Below, one piece after another: positions 18,193 to 26,448 of a DNA stretch of 64,000 nucleotides. The notes beneath the pieces were generated by a model. It was given only the letters and a program-made list of their open reading frames with translations. It did no database searches and had not been told where the DNA came from. Each line of letters begins with the position of its first letter. The stretch's first letter is position 1. A program made the translations under genes and the position numbers. Origin of the DNA: Salipiger profundus (GTDB taxonomy: Bacteria; Pseudomonadota; Alphaproteobacteria; Rhodobacterales; Rhodobacteraceae). The stretch spans positions 1,815,501 through 1,879,500 of the forward strand of contig NZ_CP014796.1 in assembly GCF_001969385.1 (NCBI RefSeq), read 5' to 3'.

Positions 18193-18866
18193 GCGCGGCG
18201 GGCCTCGGCTTCGGGGGCAAGCCGGTAGCCCGCGCCCCGCACCGTCTGTATGAAGCCGCTGCCGAGCTTGGCGCGCAGGTGGTGGACGTGCACCTCGACG
18301 GTGTTGCTCTCGACGTCCTCCTGCCAGCCGTAGAGCCGTTCCTCGAGCATCTGCTTGCCGAGAATCGCGCCGGGGCGCTCCATCAGTGCGGCGAGGATGC
18401 TGAACTCGCGGCGGGAGAAGCTCAGGGCGCGACCGTCGAGCGCGCCGGTCATCCGCGCGACGTCGAGTTGCAGCCCGTTCCATTCCAGAAGGTTCTCGGC
18501 GCGCCCCTGCGCCCGGCGGACCAGCGCGCGCAGCCGGGCCGACAGCTCGGGCAGCTCGAAGGGCTTGCCGACGTAGTCGTCGGCCCCCGCATCCAGCCCC
18601 GCGACCCGGTCGTCGAGCCGATCGCGGGCGGTACGCATCAGCACCGGGATGTCGGAACCGTCGCCGCGCAGCTCGCGCAGCAACTCGAGCCCCGAGCCGT
18701 CGGGCAGCATCAGGTCGAGCACCAGCGCATCGAAGCGGTCGAGTGCCATCGCGTGGCGGGCGTCGTCGCAGGTCTCGACGGCCTCGGGCGAGAAGCCGGC
18801 GAGCCGCAGGCCTACCTGCAGCCCATCCGAGAGCATGGCGTCGTCTTCGACGATGAGGATGCGCAT
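18189..18866 (-). CDS. OmpR-family response regulator (QseB/TctD-like)
   Basis: 225 residues from the ATG giving MRILIVEDDAML. Receiver domain 1-115: acidic EDD at 8-10, phospho-acceptor Asp51 (LVLDLMLPDG), TA switch and Lys (DDYVGKPFE). One oddity is RTARD where most have LTARD. The C-terminal winged helix (about 125-220) has LSFSRREFSILAALM and the ending FIQTVRGAGYRLAP. It is cotranscribed with the kinase; a perfect inverted repeat 36 bases upstream may be its own or another regulator's site. Confidence 0.92.
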   Translation of the reverse strand: MRILIVEDDAMLSDGLQVGLRLAGFSPEAVETCDDARHAMALDRFDALVLDLMLPDGSGLELLRELRGDGSDIPVLMRTARDRLDDRVAGLDAGADDYVGKPFELPELSARLRALVRRAQGRAENLLEWNGLQLDVARMTGALDGRALSFSRREFSILAALMERPGAILGKQMLEERLYGWQEDVESNTVEVHVHHLRAKLGSGFIQTVRGAGYRLAPEAEARRA

Positions 18867-18901
18867 GGCGATCCGGCCTCCGTGAGGGTGGTCGTCCCGT
18901 T

Positions 18902-18929
18902 CAACGCATAGCCCTAGTGGAATGCGTTG
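18902..18929. promoter_or_regulatory. Inverted repeat upstream of the two-component operon
   Basis: CAACGCAT (18902-18909) and ATGCGTTG (18922-18929) are perfect inverted arms separated by 12 bases, 36 bases upstream of the response-regulator start. It lies between the uraH stop and the regulator gene. Symmetric arms of 8 bases suggest a dimeric repressor or activator site. Confidence 0.45.
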
Positions 18930-18973
18930 CGGCACGGCAACCGCAGGTGGCGCACGAAACGGTGAGGCCGGCG

Positions 18974-19333
18974 TCAGCTTCCGCGATAGGTGGAATAGCC
19001 GTAGGCCGAGAGCAGCAGCGGCACGTGGTAATGCGCCTCTGGGTCGGCCATGCCGAAGCGCAGCGGGATCTCGTCGAGAAACAGCGGGTCGGCCCCTGCC
19101 TGCCCGGTGGCCCGCAGGTAGTCGCCGGCGGCGAACACCAGCTCGTAGGTGCCGGGCGCGAAGCTTTCCTTCGGCAGGATCGGGCTGTCGGTGCGGCCGT
19201 CGTCGTTGGTCACGGTCTCGGCCAGCAGCGTGCGGCTCTCGCCCTCGAGACGGTAAAGCACGATGCGCACGCCTTGGGCGGGCAGGCCCCGCGCGGTGTC
19301 GAGAACGTGGGTGGTCAGGTAGCCCTCGGCCAT
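18974..19333 (-). CDS. uraH: 5-hydroxyisourate hydrolase (transthyretin-like)
   Basis: 119 residues from the ATG giving [16 protein letters not shown]. The C-terminal YRGS signature, the N-terminal THVLD and the central histidine- and arginine-containing parts (FFPEL-type region here [16 protein letters not shown]) define the hydrolase branch of the transthyretin family. It turns 5-hydroxyisourate into OHCU, the second step of urate breakdown. It is divergent from the puuE-uraD gene, with 132 bases between the two starts. Cytoplasmic: no signal peptide. Confidence 0.95.
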   Translation of the reverse strand: MAEGYLTTHVLDTARGLPAQGVRIVLYRLEGESRTLLAETVTNDDGRTDSPILPKESFAPGTYELVFAAGDYLRATGQAGADPLFLDEIPLRFGMADPEAHYHVPLLLSAYGYSTYRGS

Positions 19334-19424
19334 TCCTCTTGCTCCTTCCGGTGACAATGCTGATAAAGGCGGCGCCCGCGAAGATCGGCGCCGCCCGTTC
19401 GGGTCGCGGCCGACTAGAGCCTGA

Positions 19425-19441
19425 TTGTCGCGGGATGACAA
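19425..19441. promoter_or_regulatory. Candidate operator in the uraH / puuE-uraD divergent promoter region
   Basis: TTGTC and GACAA are inverted arms separated by 7 bases, 24 bases before the puuE-uraD start, placed where a purine-pathway regulator could control the cluster. Short arms make this tentative. Confidence 0.3.
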
Positions 19442-19465
19442 CGACCCAAGCCCAGGAGTGTCCGA

Positions 19466-20878
19466 ATGCAGCGCTATCCCCGCAACATGATCGGCTATGG
19501 CGCCGACCGCCCCGATGCGAAATGGCCCGGCGGCGCGAAGATCGCGGTGCAGTTCGTGCTGAACTACGAGGAAGGCGGCGAGAACAACATCCTGCACGGC
19601 GATGCCGCGTCCGAGGGCTTCCTGTCGGACATTCCCGGCGCCGTCCCGTGGCAGGGGCAGCGGCACTGGAACATGGAGTCGATCTATGAATACGGCGCCC
19701 GTGCCGGCTTCTGGCGGCTGCACCGGCTCTTCACCGGCGCGGGTATCCCGCTGACGATCTACGGGGTCGCCACTGCGCTTGCCCGCAGCCCCGAGCAGGT
19801 CGAGGCGATGAAGGATGCCGGCTGGGAGATCGCCTCGCACGGGCTCAAGTGGGTCGAACACAAGGACATGCCCGAGGCGGAGGAACGCGCCGCCATCGAC
19901 GAGGCGATCCGCCTGCACACCGAGGTCGTGGGCGAGCCGCCGCGCGGCTGGTACACCGGGCGCGGCTCGGACAGGACGGTGCACCTCTCTGCGGCCACCG
20001 GCCGGTTCGACTACATCTCGGACACCTACGACGACGATCTGCCCCACTGGATCGAGGTCGAGGGCCGCGACCAGCTCGTCATCCCCTACACGCTCGAGGC
20101 CAACGACATGCGGTTCTCGGTCAGCCCCGGCTGGATCGAGGGCGAGCAGTTCTTCACCTATCTCAAGGACAGCTTCGACGTGCTCTACGCCGAGGGCATG
20201 GCCGGCAAGCCCGCGATGATGTCGGTGGGCCTGCACAACCGCCTGATCGGGCGGCCGGGCAAGATCGCCGGGCTCAAGCGGTTTCTCGACTACATCGCCG
20301 GGTTCGCCGGTGTCTGGACGCCGCGTCGCATCGAGATCGCCGAGCACTGGGCGGCGACCCACCCGCCGGTAAAGCGTGTGCGCCCCTCGCAGATGGACCG
20401 CGAGACCTTCGTCGGCACCTTCGGCGGCATCGTGGAGCATTCGCCGTGGGTGGCCGAGCGCGCCTTCGAGCTCGAGCTCGGCCCGGCGCACGACCGTCCG
20501 GCGGGGCTTGCGAATGCGCTGGCGCGGGTGCTGCGCACCGCCTCGCGCGAGGAGCGGATGGGCGTGCTGACCGCACACCCGGACCTGGCCGGCAAGCTCG
20601 CGGCGGCGAAACGCCTGACCGACGAGAGCAGCGCCGAGCAGGCCAGTGCCGGGCTGGACGCGCTGACCGACGGGGAACGTGCCCGCTTTACGGAGCTCAA
20701 CACCGCGTATACGGAGAAGCACGGATTCCCCTTCATCATTGCCGTGCGCGATCACGACAAGTCAGGTATCCTCGCCGCATTCGAGCGCCGTGTCGCCAAC
20801 GACACCGAGACCGAGTTCGGCGAAGCCTGCCGTCAGGTCGAACGGATCGCGCGGCTGCGGCTGGAGAGCTTGCTTTGA
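19466..20878 (+). CDS. Fusion of PuuE-type allantoinase and OHCU decarboxylase
   Basis: 470 residues, ATG with CAGGAG upstream. Residues 1-about 298 are a NodB-fold polysaccharide-deacetylase-like PuuE allantoinase ([39 protein letters not shown]). Residues about 300-470 are OHCU decarboxylase, UraD ([47 protein letters not shown] with the catalytic His-Glu region). One polypeptide thus makes allantoin from OHCU and opens its ring to allantoate. It is followed by an overlapping gene for the next-but-one enzyme. Confidence 0.9.
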   Translation: MQRYPRNMIGYGADRPDAKWPGGAKIAVQFVLNYEEGGENNILHGDAASEGFLSDIPGAVPWQGQRHWNMESIYEYGARAGFWRLHRLFTGAGIPLTIYGVATALARSPEQVEAMKDAGWEIASHGLKWVEHKDMPEAEERAAIDEAIRLHTEVVGEPPRGWYTGRGSDRTVHLSAATGRFDYISDTYDDDLPHWIEVEGRDQLVIPYTLEANDMRFSVSPGWIEGEQFFTYLKDSFDVLYAEGMAGKPAMMSVGLHNRLIGRPGKIAGLKRFLDYIAGFAGVWTPRRIEIAEHWAATHPPVKRVRPSQMDRETFVGTFGGIVEHSPWVAERAFELELGPAHDRPAGLANALARVLRTASREERMGVLTAHPDLAGKLAAAKRLTDESSAEQASAGLDALTDGERARFTELNTAYTEKHGFPFIIAVRDHDKSGILAAFERRVANDTETEFGEACRQVERIARLRLESLL

Positions 20879-21711
20879 AACACGACCCGATTCCCAACTA
20901 TGCCTTCCCGCCCGGCGGCCTGCCGGGGCAGGACGGCGACCCCGAAGGCTCTGCCGTCTTCACCGAGGCCTATGCCGTCATCCCCGCGCAGGTGATGCGC
21001 GACATCGTCACCAGCTTCCTGCCGGAATGGACCGGCACGCGGCTGTGGATTCTCGCGCGGCCGATGTCGGGCTTTGCCGAGACCTTCGCGCAATACGCGG
21101 TGGAACTCGCGCCCGGTGGCGGCAGCAACGACCCGGAGCCCGACCACGACGCGCAGGCGGTGCTCTTCGTGGCGCATGGCACCGCGCGGCTGACCCTTGG
21201 CCGTGACAGCTACGAGCTGCGTCCGGGCAGCTACGCCTACATCCCGCCCAGCGCGGTCTGGACGCTGTGGAACACCGGCGACGTGCCCTGCGGCTTCCAC
21301 TGGGTGCGCAAGCGCTGGCGGCCCGCCGCCGGCATGACCCCGCCCGAGGCCTTCGTCACCCACGAGGCCGAGGTGCCGCGCGTGGCGATGCCCGACTGCG
21401 ACGGCGTCTGGTCGACCCAGCGCTTCGCCGATCCGCTTGACCTGCGCCATGACATGCACGTCAACATCGTGAGCATCGAGAGCGCAGGCCGCATTCCCTT
21501 TGCCGAGACGCATGTCATGGAGCACGGCCTCTACGTGCTGTCCGGCACGGCGCGTTACCTGCTGAACAAGGATTGGGTCGAGGTCGGACCGGGCGACTTC
21601 ATGTGGCTGCGCGCCTTCTGCCCGCAGGCCTGCATCGCCACCGGCACCGAGACCTTCCGCTACCTGCTCTACAAGGACGTGAACCGGCACCCGGGCCTGG
21701 CGCTGCCATGA
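20875..21711 (+). CDS. (S)-ureidoglycine aminohydrolase
   Basis: 278 residues. The start is most likely TTG at 20875, overlapping the previous stop as TTGA; the next ATG in frame would cut off conserved residues. Two cupin domains: HGTARLTLGRDSYELRPGSYAYIPPS (about 95-130) and HVMEHGLYVLSGTARYLLNKDWVEVGPGDFMWL (about 220-255) with metal-binding Glu, His and Gln ligands. The enzyme releases ammonia from ureidoglycine to give ureidoglycolate. The ATG-like overlaps on both sides place it in one operon. Confidence 0.88.
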   Translation: MKHDPIPNYAFPPGGLPGQDGDPEGSAVFTEAYAVIPAQVMRDIVTSFLPEWTGTRLWILARPMSGFAETFAQYAVELAPGGGSNDPEPDHDAQAVLFVAHGTARLTLGRDSYELRPGSYAYIPPSAVWTLWNTGDVPCGFHWVRKRWRPAAGMTPPEAFVTHEAEVPRVAMPDCDGVWSTQRFADPLDLRHDMHVNIVSIESAGRIPFAETHVMEHGLYVLSGTARYLLNKDWVEVGPGDFMWLRAFCPQACIATGTETFRYLLYKDVNRHPGLALP

Positions 21712-22214
21712 GCGCGCTGCGCGAGATTGCCGCGCAGCCGCTCACGTCGAGCGCCTTCGCCCCCTTCGGCGAGGTGCTCGAGATCGGCGGCGCGCCCGAC
21801 AAGATCATCAACCAGGGTCTCTGCGGACGCTACCACGACCGCGCCGCGCTTGATTTCGGTCCCGGCGGGCGCGCCGGGATCAGCCTGTTCGACGCCGAGC
21901 CGCGCAGCCTGCCTTACCGGCTCGAAATGGTCGAGCGGCACCCCGAGGGCAGCCAGGCGTTCATCCCGATGCACCGGAATGCTTGGTTGGTAATCACTGC
22001 CGAGCCCGGAACAGGTCCCGGAGGGCCCCCGGGCGCCGTTCACGCTTTCGTGGCCGCCCCCGGACAGGCTATCAATTTCCACAGGGGAACGTGGCACGGG
22101 GTCCTGACGCCGCTTCACGCGCCCGGCGTTTTCGCGGTGGTCGACCGGATCGGCGAGAGCGCCAACCTCGAGGAACACTGGTTGGAGGAGCCGGTGCTCA
22201 TAACCGGCCCCTGA
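21708..22214 (+). CDS. allA: Ureidoglycolate lyase
   Basis: 168 residues, ATG overlapping the upstream stop (ATGA). Cupin-like AllA fold: FAPFGEVLEIGG at the N-terminus, GRYHDRAALDF, ERHPEGSQAFIPM, and HRGTWHGVLTPL with the conserved histidine. It splits ureidoglycolate to glyoxylate and urea, ending the pathway. A GGCCCC-TGA-GGGGCC hairpin straddles its stop codon (22206-22220). Downstream gene is the permease, 69 bases on. Confidence 0.93.
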   Translation: MSALREIAAQPLTSSAFAPFGEVLEIGGAPDKIINQGLCGRYHDRAALDFGPGGRAGISLFDAEPRSLPYRLEMVERHPEGSQAFIPMHRNAWLVITAEPGTGPGGPPGAVHAFVAAPGQAINFHRGTWHGVLTPLHAPGVFAVVDRIGESANLEEHWLEEPVLITGP

Positions 22215-22283
22215 GGGGCCGCTCCTCCCGCGAATGCCCGGAAAGAGGCAGCGGTGACAAAACGGACAGGGAGTTCAAGAACA

Positions 22284-23735
22284 ATGACCCAAAAAGGCGC
22301 GCTGGGCACGCCCGCGCAACTGGCCGACCCCGACTTCATGCCGCCCCTCGCCAAGGCGGTGCCGCTGGGAATCCAGCACGTGCTGGCGATGTTCGTCTCG
22401 AACGTCACGCCGGCGATCATCGTTGCCGGGGCCGCGGGCTTCGGCTTCGGCTCGAACAGCCCGGATTTCCCCGAGCTGCTCTACCTCATCCAGATGTCGA
22501 TGCTGTTCGCCGGCATCGCGACGCTGTTCCAGACCATCGGCGTCGGGCCGGTCGGCGCGCGGCTGCCCATCGTCCAGGGCACCTCCTTCGCCTTCATCCC
22601 GATCATGATCCCGCTCGTGGCGGGGCAGGGGGTCGCGGCGCTGGGCGCGCTGTTTGGCGGCATCGTCGTCGGCGGCATCTTCCACGCCTGCCTCGGCAGC
22701 GTGATCGGCAAGATCCGCTTCGCGCTGCCACCGCTGGTCACCGGCCTCGTGGTCACCATGATCGGTCTCGCGCTGGTCAAGGTCGGCATCGAGTACGCGG
22801 CGGGTGGCGTGCCCGCCAAGGCAAGCGGCGCCGAGAGCTACGGCGGCATCGCGAGCTGGTCGACGGCGCTGGTGGTGATCATCGTGACGCTCACCATCAA
22901 GTTCTTCACGCGCGGGCTGCTGTCGATCTCGGCGGTGCTTGTCGGCATCATCGTGGGCTACTTCTACGCGCTGGCCATCGGTGTGCTGTCCTTCGACAGC
23001 GTCGTCGCGAGCTGGCAGCGATCCGCGGCCTTCGCCCTGCCGGTGCCTTTCAAATACGGCTTCGACCTTTCGCTGGCGGCGATCGTGGGCTTTTGCCTGA
23101 TGGCCTTCGTCTCGGCGGTCGAGACCGTGGGCGACGTCTCGGGCATCACCAAGGGCGGCGCGGGCCGCGAGGCCACCGACAAGGAAATCGCCGGCGCGAC
23201 CTATGCCGACGGCATCGGCACCGCCATCGCGGGCCTGTTCGGCGGCTTCCCCAACACCTCGTTCAGCCAGAACGTCGGGCTCATCGCTATGACCGGCGTC
23301 ATGAGCCGGCACGTCGTGACCATCGGCGCGGTTTTCCTGATCGTCTGCGGGCTCGTGCCCAAGGTCGGCGGCGTGATCCGCACGGTGCCCATCGAGGTGC
23401 TGGGCGGCGGTGTCATAGTGATGTTCGGCATGGTCGTGGCCTCGGGCATGTCGATGCTGGCCGACGTGGTCTGGGACAAGCGCAACATGGTGATCTTTGC
23501 CGTGTCGCTGTCGATCGGCCTCGGGCTTCAGCTCGAGGTGCTGAACGTGCCGCCGGGGGCGCCGAACGCGCTGCAGCACCTGCCGGACACGCTGCGCATC
23601 CTCGGGGCGTCGGGCATCCTGCCGGCGGCGCTGCTGGCCATCGTGCTCAACCTCGTGCTGCCGACGCCGCTCTCGGAGGATTCCACCGAAGAGATCACCG
23701 GCGGCATGGCGGGCCACAAGACGCCGGGTGAATAG
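22284..23735 (+). CDS. Xanthine/uracil permease family transporter (NCS2)
   Basis: 483 residues with about 14 hydrophobic segments. The ATG giving MTQKGALG has GGGAG at 10 bases; the GTG at 22254 is an alternative. NCS2 signatures: QHVLAMFVSNVTPAIIV near the N-terminus and the motif FPNTSFSQNVGLIAMTGVMSR about residue 330. It is a proton- or sodium-coupled nucleobase symporter in the inner membrane. The urate-degradation context suggests urate or xanthine rather than uracil as substrate (inference). Confidence 0.9.
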   Translation: MTQKGALGTPAQLADPDFMPPLAKAVPLGIQHVLAMFVSNVTPAIIVAGAAGFGFGSNSPDFPELLYLIQMSMLFAGIATLFQTIGVGPVGARLPIVQGTSFAFIPIMIPLVAGQGVAALGALFGGIVVGGIFHACLGSVIGKIRFALPPLVTGLVVTMIGLALVKVGIEYAAGGVPAKASGAESYGGIASWSTALVVIIVTLTIKFFTRGLLSISAVLVGIIVGYFYALAIGVLSFDSVVASWQRSAAFALPVPFKYGFDLSLAAIVGFCLMAFVSAVETVGDVSGITKGGAGREATDKEIAGATYADGIGTAIAGLFGGFPNTSFSQNVGLIAMTGVMSRHVVTIGAVFLIVCGLVPKVGGVIRTVPIEVLGGGVIVMFGMVVASGMSMLADVVWDKRNMVIFAVSLSIGLGLQLEVLNVPPGAPNALQHLPDTLRILGASGILPAALLAIVLNLVLPTPLSEDSTEEITGGMAGHKTPGE

Positions 23736-23762
23736 GCCCCTTCACGGGACCATCCGCAACAC

Positions 23763-23794
23763 CGACGCCCCCGCAGAGCTCTGCGGGGGCGTCG
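23763..23794 (+). terminator. Perfect palindrome after the permease gene
   Basis: CGACGCCCCCGCAGAG and its exact reverse complement abut at 23778/23779, a 16-bp stem. It lies 28 bases after the permease stop. The T tail (TTCGTT) is weak. A second stem CGCGCGGAGAG / CTCTCCGCGCG (23809-23837, 7-base loop) follows and may serve the convergent gene at 23881. Confidence 0.65.
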
Positions 23795-23880
23795 TTCGTT
23801 ACGTGACACGCGCGGAGAGCCTCACTCTCTCCGCGCGCGTCTCGGCAGGACGCGGACGGGACAAGCCGCGCCTTGCCGGA

Positions 23881-24432
23881 TCAGTTGCCCCAGCGGCGGT
23901 TGTCTTTCCATTCGCGCGGCCAGTGGGTCCGCTCGTGGGCGGGGCCGATGTCGTAGCCGGCGCGGCGCAGGCAGCTCGCGGCGAAGACCTTGCGGACCTT
24001 GCCGTTCGGGTAGCGCACCTTGAGCTGGCAGCGGGCCGGCAGCCTGTCGGTCTCCCAGCCGTTCTGCTTCAGGCAGCCCTTGCCCATCACCGGGCCCGTG
24101 TTGCCGCCGCGCACCTCGAGCAGGCATTCGCGGGGCAGCACGCGGCGGGCGCGTTTCTTGTGCGTTTGGCCGGCGGGTCCGATCACGCGCGGCAGGCGGT
24201 CGTCGCGGTCCTGCCAGCGGTCATGGGCATACCGTTTCTTGTCGTCGTCATCGTCGTCGTCGTCCGCACGGGCATTGCCGATGGCATTTCCGAGCATGTA
24301 GAGCACCGCGCCGGTGCCGAGCTGCTGGAGGGTCTTCTGCGTGTCGATCTGGTCGGCGCGGGCGGAGGACGCGGCGACGGTGGTCACCGCGAGGGCGGCG
24401 GCCAGCACCGCGGCGATGAAGGGTCTGGACAT
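23881..24432 (-). CDS. Secreted hypothetical protein with an aspartate run
   Basis: 183 residues. Signal peptide MSRPFIAAVLAAALAVTTVAASSARA predicts export. A run of eight Asp (about 58-65) is followed by a basic stretch (KKRYAHDRWQDRDDRLP) and a C-terminal half with four Cys (RECLLEV, GKGCLK, ARCQLKV, ASCLRR), which could form two disulphides in the periplasm. I do not recognise a family; it resembles uncharacterised Rhodobacterales periplasmic proteins. Divergent from the next gene by 184 bases. Confidence 0.6.
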   Translation of the reverse strand: MSRPFIAAVLAAALAVTTVAASSARADQIDTQKTLQQLGTGAVLYMLGNAIGNARADDDDDDDDKKRYAHDRWQDRDDRLPRVIGPAGQTHKKRARRVLPRECLLEVRGGNTGPVMGKGCLKQNGWETDRLPARCQLKVRYPNGKVRKVFAASCLRRAGYDIGPAHERTHWPREWKDNRRWGN

Positions 24433-24616
24433 GGGGGGCTCTCCCTTGGGCTGTCTCGTGGTCCATCACGGCGCCACCCGTGGGGCGACGCCCTGAGCCG
24501 GACCTTTCCCGGCAATCGCGAAATCGGGCAATATCGGCTCGCTGTTATCGGATATCCGGCGGCACACCGCCGCTCTGCTATTGAATCGCGGCGGCGCTCC
24601 GCGCAGGTTCGCGGGC

Positions 24617-24904
24617 ATGAAACGCATCCTCGTTCCCCTTCTTCTGGCGCTCTGCCTGCCCGTCGCGGCGCAGGCAGACTGCTACGTCGAATACAAGGCC
24701 AAGCAGGACGGCCCGCTGCGCCTGCATTACGGGATCGCCCGGCTGCCCGGGGGCGACTGCCCGCCCGGGGCCGAGGCGGCCGATCTCCTGCGCCCGCGTC
24801 TCGCGGGCGGGGGCTGGACCCTGCTGAACGTCGTGGGCCTCTCGACCGAGACGCCGGGTGACAAGAAGAAGGCGAACGCCGGTGACTTCTTCCTCCGTTA
24901 CTGA
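24617..24904 (+). CDS. Small secreted hypothetical protein
   Basis: 95 residues from the ATG giving MKRILVPLLLALCLPVAAQADCYVEY. A classic signal peptide is cleaved about residue 20, leaving a short mature protein with a central Cys (GGDCPPG) and N-terminal Cys, possibly one disulphide. No family recognised. Its 3' end overlaps the following gene by 23 bases, suggesting an operon with the membrane protein described next. Confidence 0.7.
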   Translation: MKRILVPLLLALCLPVAAQADCYVEYKAKQDGPLRLHYGIARLPGGDCPPGAEAADLLRPRLAGGGWTLLNVVGLSTETPGDKKKANAGDFFLRY

Positions 24905-25580
24905 GGCGCGCCGCGCCGGAACCCGGCTGGTGGGGGCGGGAATCGCCGCCATCGTCGCGCTGCTCGCCGCCGCCGGGGCGCTGCTCATGCTGACGTTGCC
25001 CGACGCAAACGCCTTCAACGCGCGCGTCGAGCGGCTGTTCATCGAGAACGACGACCTGACCGGGCAGGCCGAGGTGAAGCTGCTCGAGATCCTCGCCCAG
25101 TCGGGCACCGCCTTTTCCGACACGCTGGCGAGCTACCGCATGGTGATCTTCGTGCTGCTGGTCTTCGCCACCGCCCTGCTGGTGGCGGCGCTGGTGTTCC
25201 TTGTCATGCTGGTGGTGCTCAACCGGCGCATGGCGCAGATCGAGCGCTCGGGGATACAGGTCAGCTCGCTCATCATCGACCGCGAGGAGAACACGGTCTA
25301 CCTCAACACCATGGGGTTCAAGCTGACGGCAGCGCTGATCGAGACGCTGGCGGTGCTGGCCGAGGCGCGGATGGACGACGAGATGCTGTCGGGCGCCGAG
25401 ATCGAGTCGATGATCTCGGGGCGCGACGCCGCCGACTGCGAGGAAGCCGCCGGCGCCACACGCATAAAGCGGCTGCGCGACGGGCTCGGCAACCAGATGG
25501 TGAGCGCGCTCCTGGTCAAGAATATCGCCCGCCGCGGCTACGTTCTGGCCATCGACAAGGACGTTATCGAGGTGGTCTGA
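24882..25580 (+). CDS. Membrane protein with two TM segments and a C-terminal winged-helix-like domain
   Basis: 232 residues from a GTG at 24882 with AAGAAGAAGG upstream (GTG at 24858 is the other option). TM1 about 17-39, a periplasmic loop 40-85, TM2 about 86-113, then a cytoplasmic domain. That domain (about 125-228) reads like the OmpR/ToxR C-terminal winged helix: a strand-helix LNTMGFKLTAALIETLAVLAE, then TRIKRLRDGLGNQM and the ending VKNIARRGYVLAI, which parallels IRRLRKKL and TVRGRGYRL. A membrane-bound DNA-binding role is inferred, with the wing at the C-terminus, unlike ToxR and CadC where it is N-terminal. Confidence 0.65.
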   Translation: MTSSSVTEARRAGTRLVGAGIAAIVALLAAAGALLMLTLPDANAFNARVERLFIENDDLTGQAEVKLLEILAQSGTAFSDTLASYRMVIFVLLVFATALLVAALVFLVMLVVLNRRMAQIERSGIQVSSLIIDREENTVYLNTMGFKLTAALIETLAVLAEARMDDEMLSGAEIESMISGRDAADCEEAAGATRIKRLRDGLGNQMVSALLVKNIARRGYVLAIDKDVIEVV

Positions 25581-25695
25581 AGGCCCGCGCAGACCGGCGG
25601 CGCATTGCATCCTGGCGCGCAGGCAGTTGAAACCGGAGCGGAACGGGTGCAAACAGGCACTCGGATTTTCCCTGTTTCCCGGATACGATGTGCCC

Positions 25696-26361
25696 ATGGC
25701 AAAGCTCTACCACGTGCCGCTCTCGCCGTTCTGCCGCAAGGTCCGGCTCAGTCTCGCCGAGAAGAAGATCGAGTGTGAACTGGTCGAGGAACGCTACTGG
25801 GAGAAGGACACCGACTTCCTGCGACGCAATCCGGCGGCCAAGGTCCCGGTTCTCCGCATGGACGGCAAGACCATGGCCGAAAGCGCCGCGATCTGCGAAT
25901 GGCTCGAGGAGAAATACCCCGAGCCGGCGTTGATGCCGCGCTCGGCCGATGCCCGCTTCGAGGTGCGCCGGCTGGTCGGCTGGTTCGACGACAAGTTCCA
26001 CAACGAGGTGACGTCGAAGCTGCTCTACGAGCGGGTGAACAAGAAGATCATGAAGCAGGGCTTCCCGGACAGCAGCAACGTCAAGGCCGGAGCCAAGGCG
26101 ATCAAGTACCACCTCGACTACATGGCCTGGCTGCTCGACCACCGCCGCTGGCTCGCCGGCGACGTGATGACGCTGGCCGATTTCGCCGCGGCCGCGCATC
26201 TTTCGGCGCTCGACTACATCTCGGACGTGGACTGGAACCGGCAGGCGTCGGTCAAGGACTGGTATGCCAAGATCAAGTCGCGCCCGGCGTTCCGCAACAT
26301 CCTCGCGGACCAGATCCCCGGCTTCCCGCCCCCGCCGCATTATGCCGACCTCGACTTCTGA
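25696..26361 (+). CDS. Glutathione S-transferase family protein
   Basis: 221 residues from the ATG giving MAKLYHVPLSPFCRKVRL. The thioredoxin-like N-domain (1-80) has the SPFCRK site and the PAAKVPVLRMDGKTMAESAAICEWLE run with the glutathione-binding cis-Pro and ES(A). The helical C-domain (about 95-210) ends ADLDF. Its C-domain is closer to FzlA-like GSTs of alphaproteobacteria (FzlA governs FtsZ filament curvature) than to detoxifying enzymes, because it has the Y/FPPPP-rich end; this assignment is tentative. Confidence 0.8.
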   Translation: MAKLYHVPLSPFCRKVRLSLAEKKIECELVEERYWEKDTDFLRRNPAAKVPVLRMDGKTMAESAAICEWLEEKYPEPALMPRSADARFEVRRLVGWFDDKFHNEVTSKLLYERVNKKIMKQGFPDSSNVKAGAKAIKYHLDYMAWLLDHRRWLAGDVMTLADFAAAAHLSALDYISDVDWNRQASVKDWYAKIKSRPAFRNILADQIPGFPPPPHYADLDF

Positions 26362-26377
26362 TCCCGCAGGTCGCGTC

Positions 26378-26438
26378 GGGGGCGCTGCCCCCGTCGCGCT
26401 GCGCGCGACTCCCCCGGGATATTTCCGGCCAGAAGAAG
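26378..26438 (+). repeat. Dispersed extragenic repeat, copy A
   Basis: Hairpin GGGGGC-GCT-GCCCCC, a variable loop region, CCCCCGGGATATTT, then CCGGCCAGAAGAAG. It is between the GST gene and queG. The AGAAGAAGG end sits 10 bases before the queG GTG and can act as its ribosome-binding site. Confidence 0.75.
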
Positions 26439-26448
26439 GCGCGCGCGC

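Noticed and set aside
18974..20755. 593-codon minus-strand frame extending uraH
   Set aside because: Only its last 119 codons are UraH; the rest is antisense to puuE-uraD.
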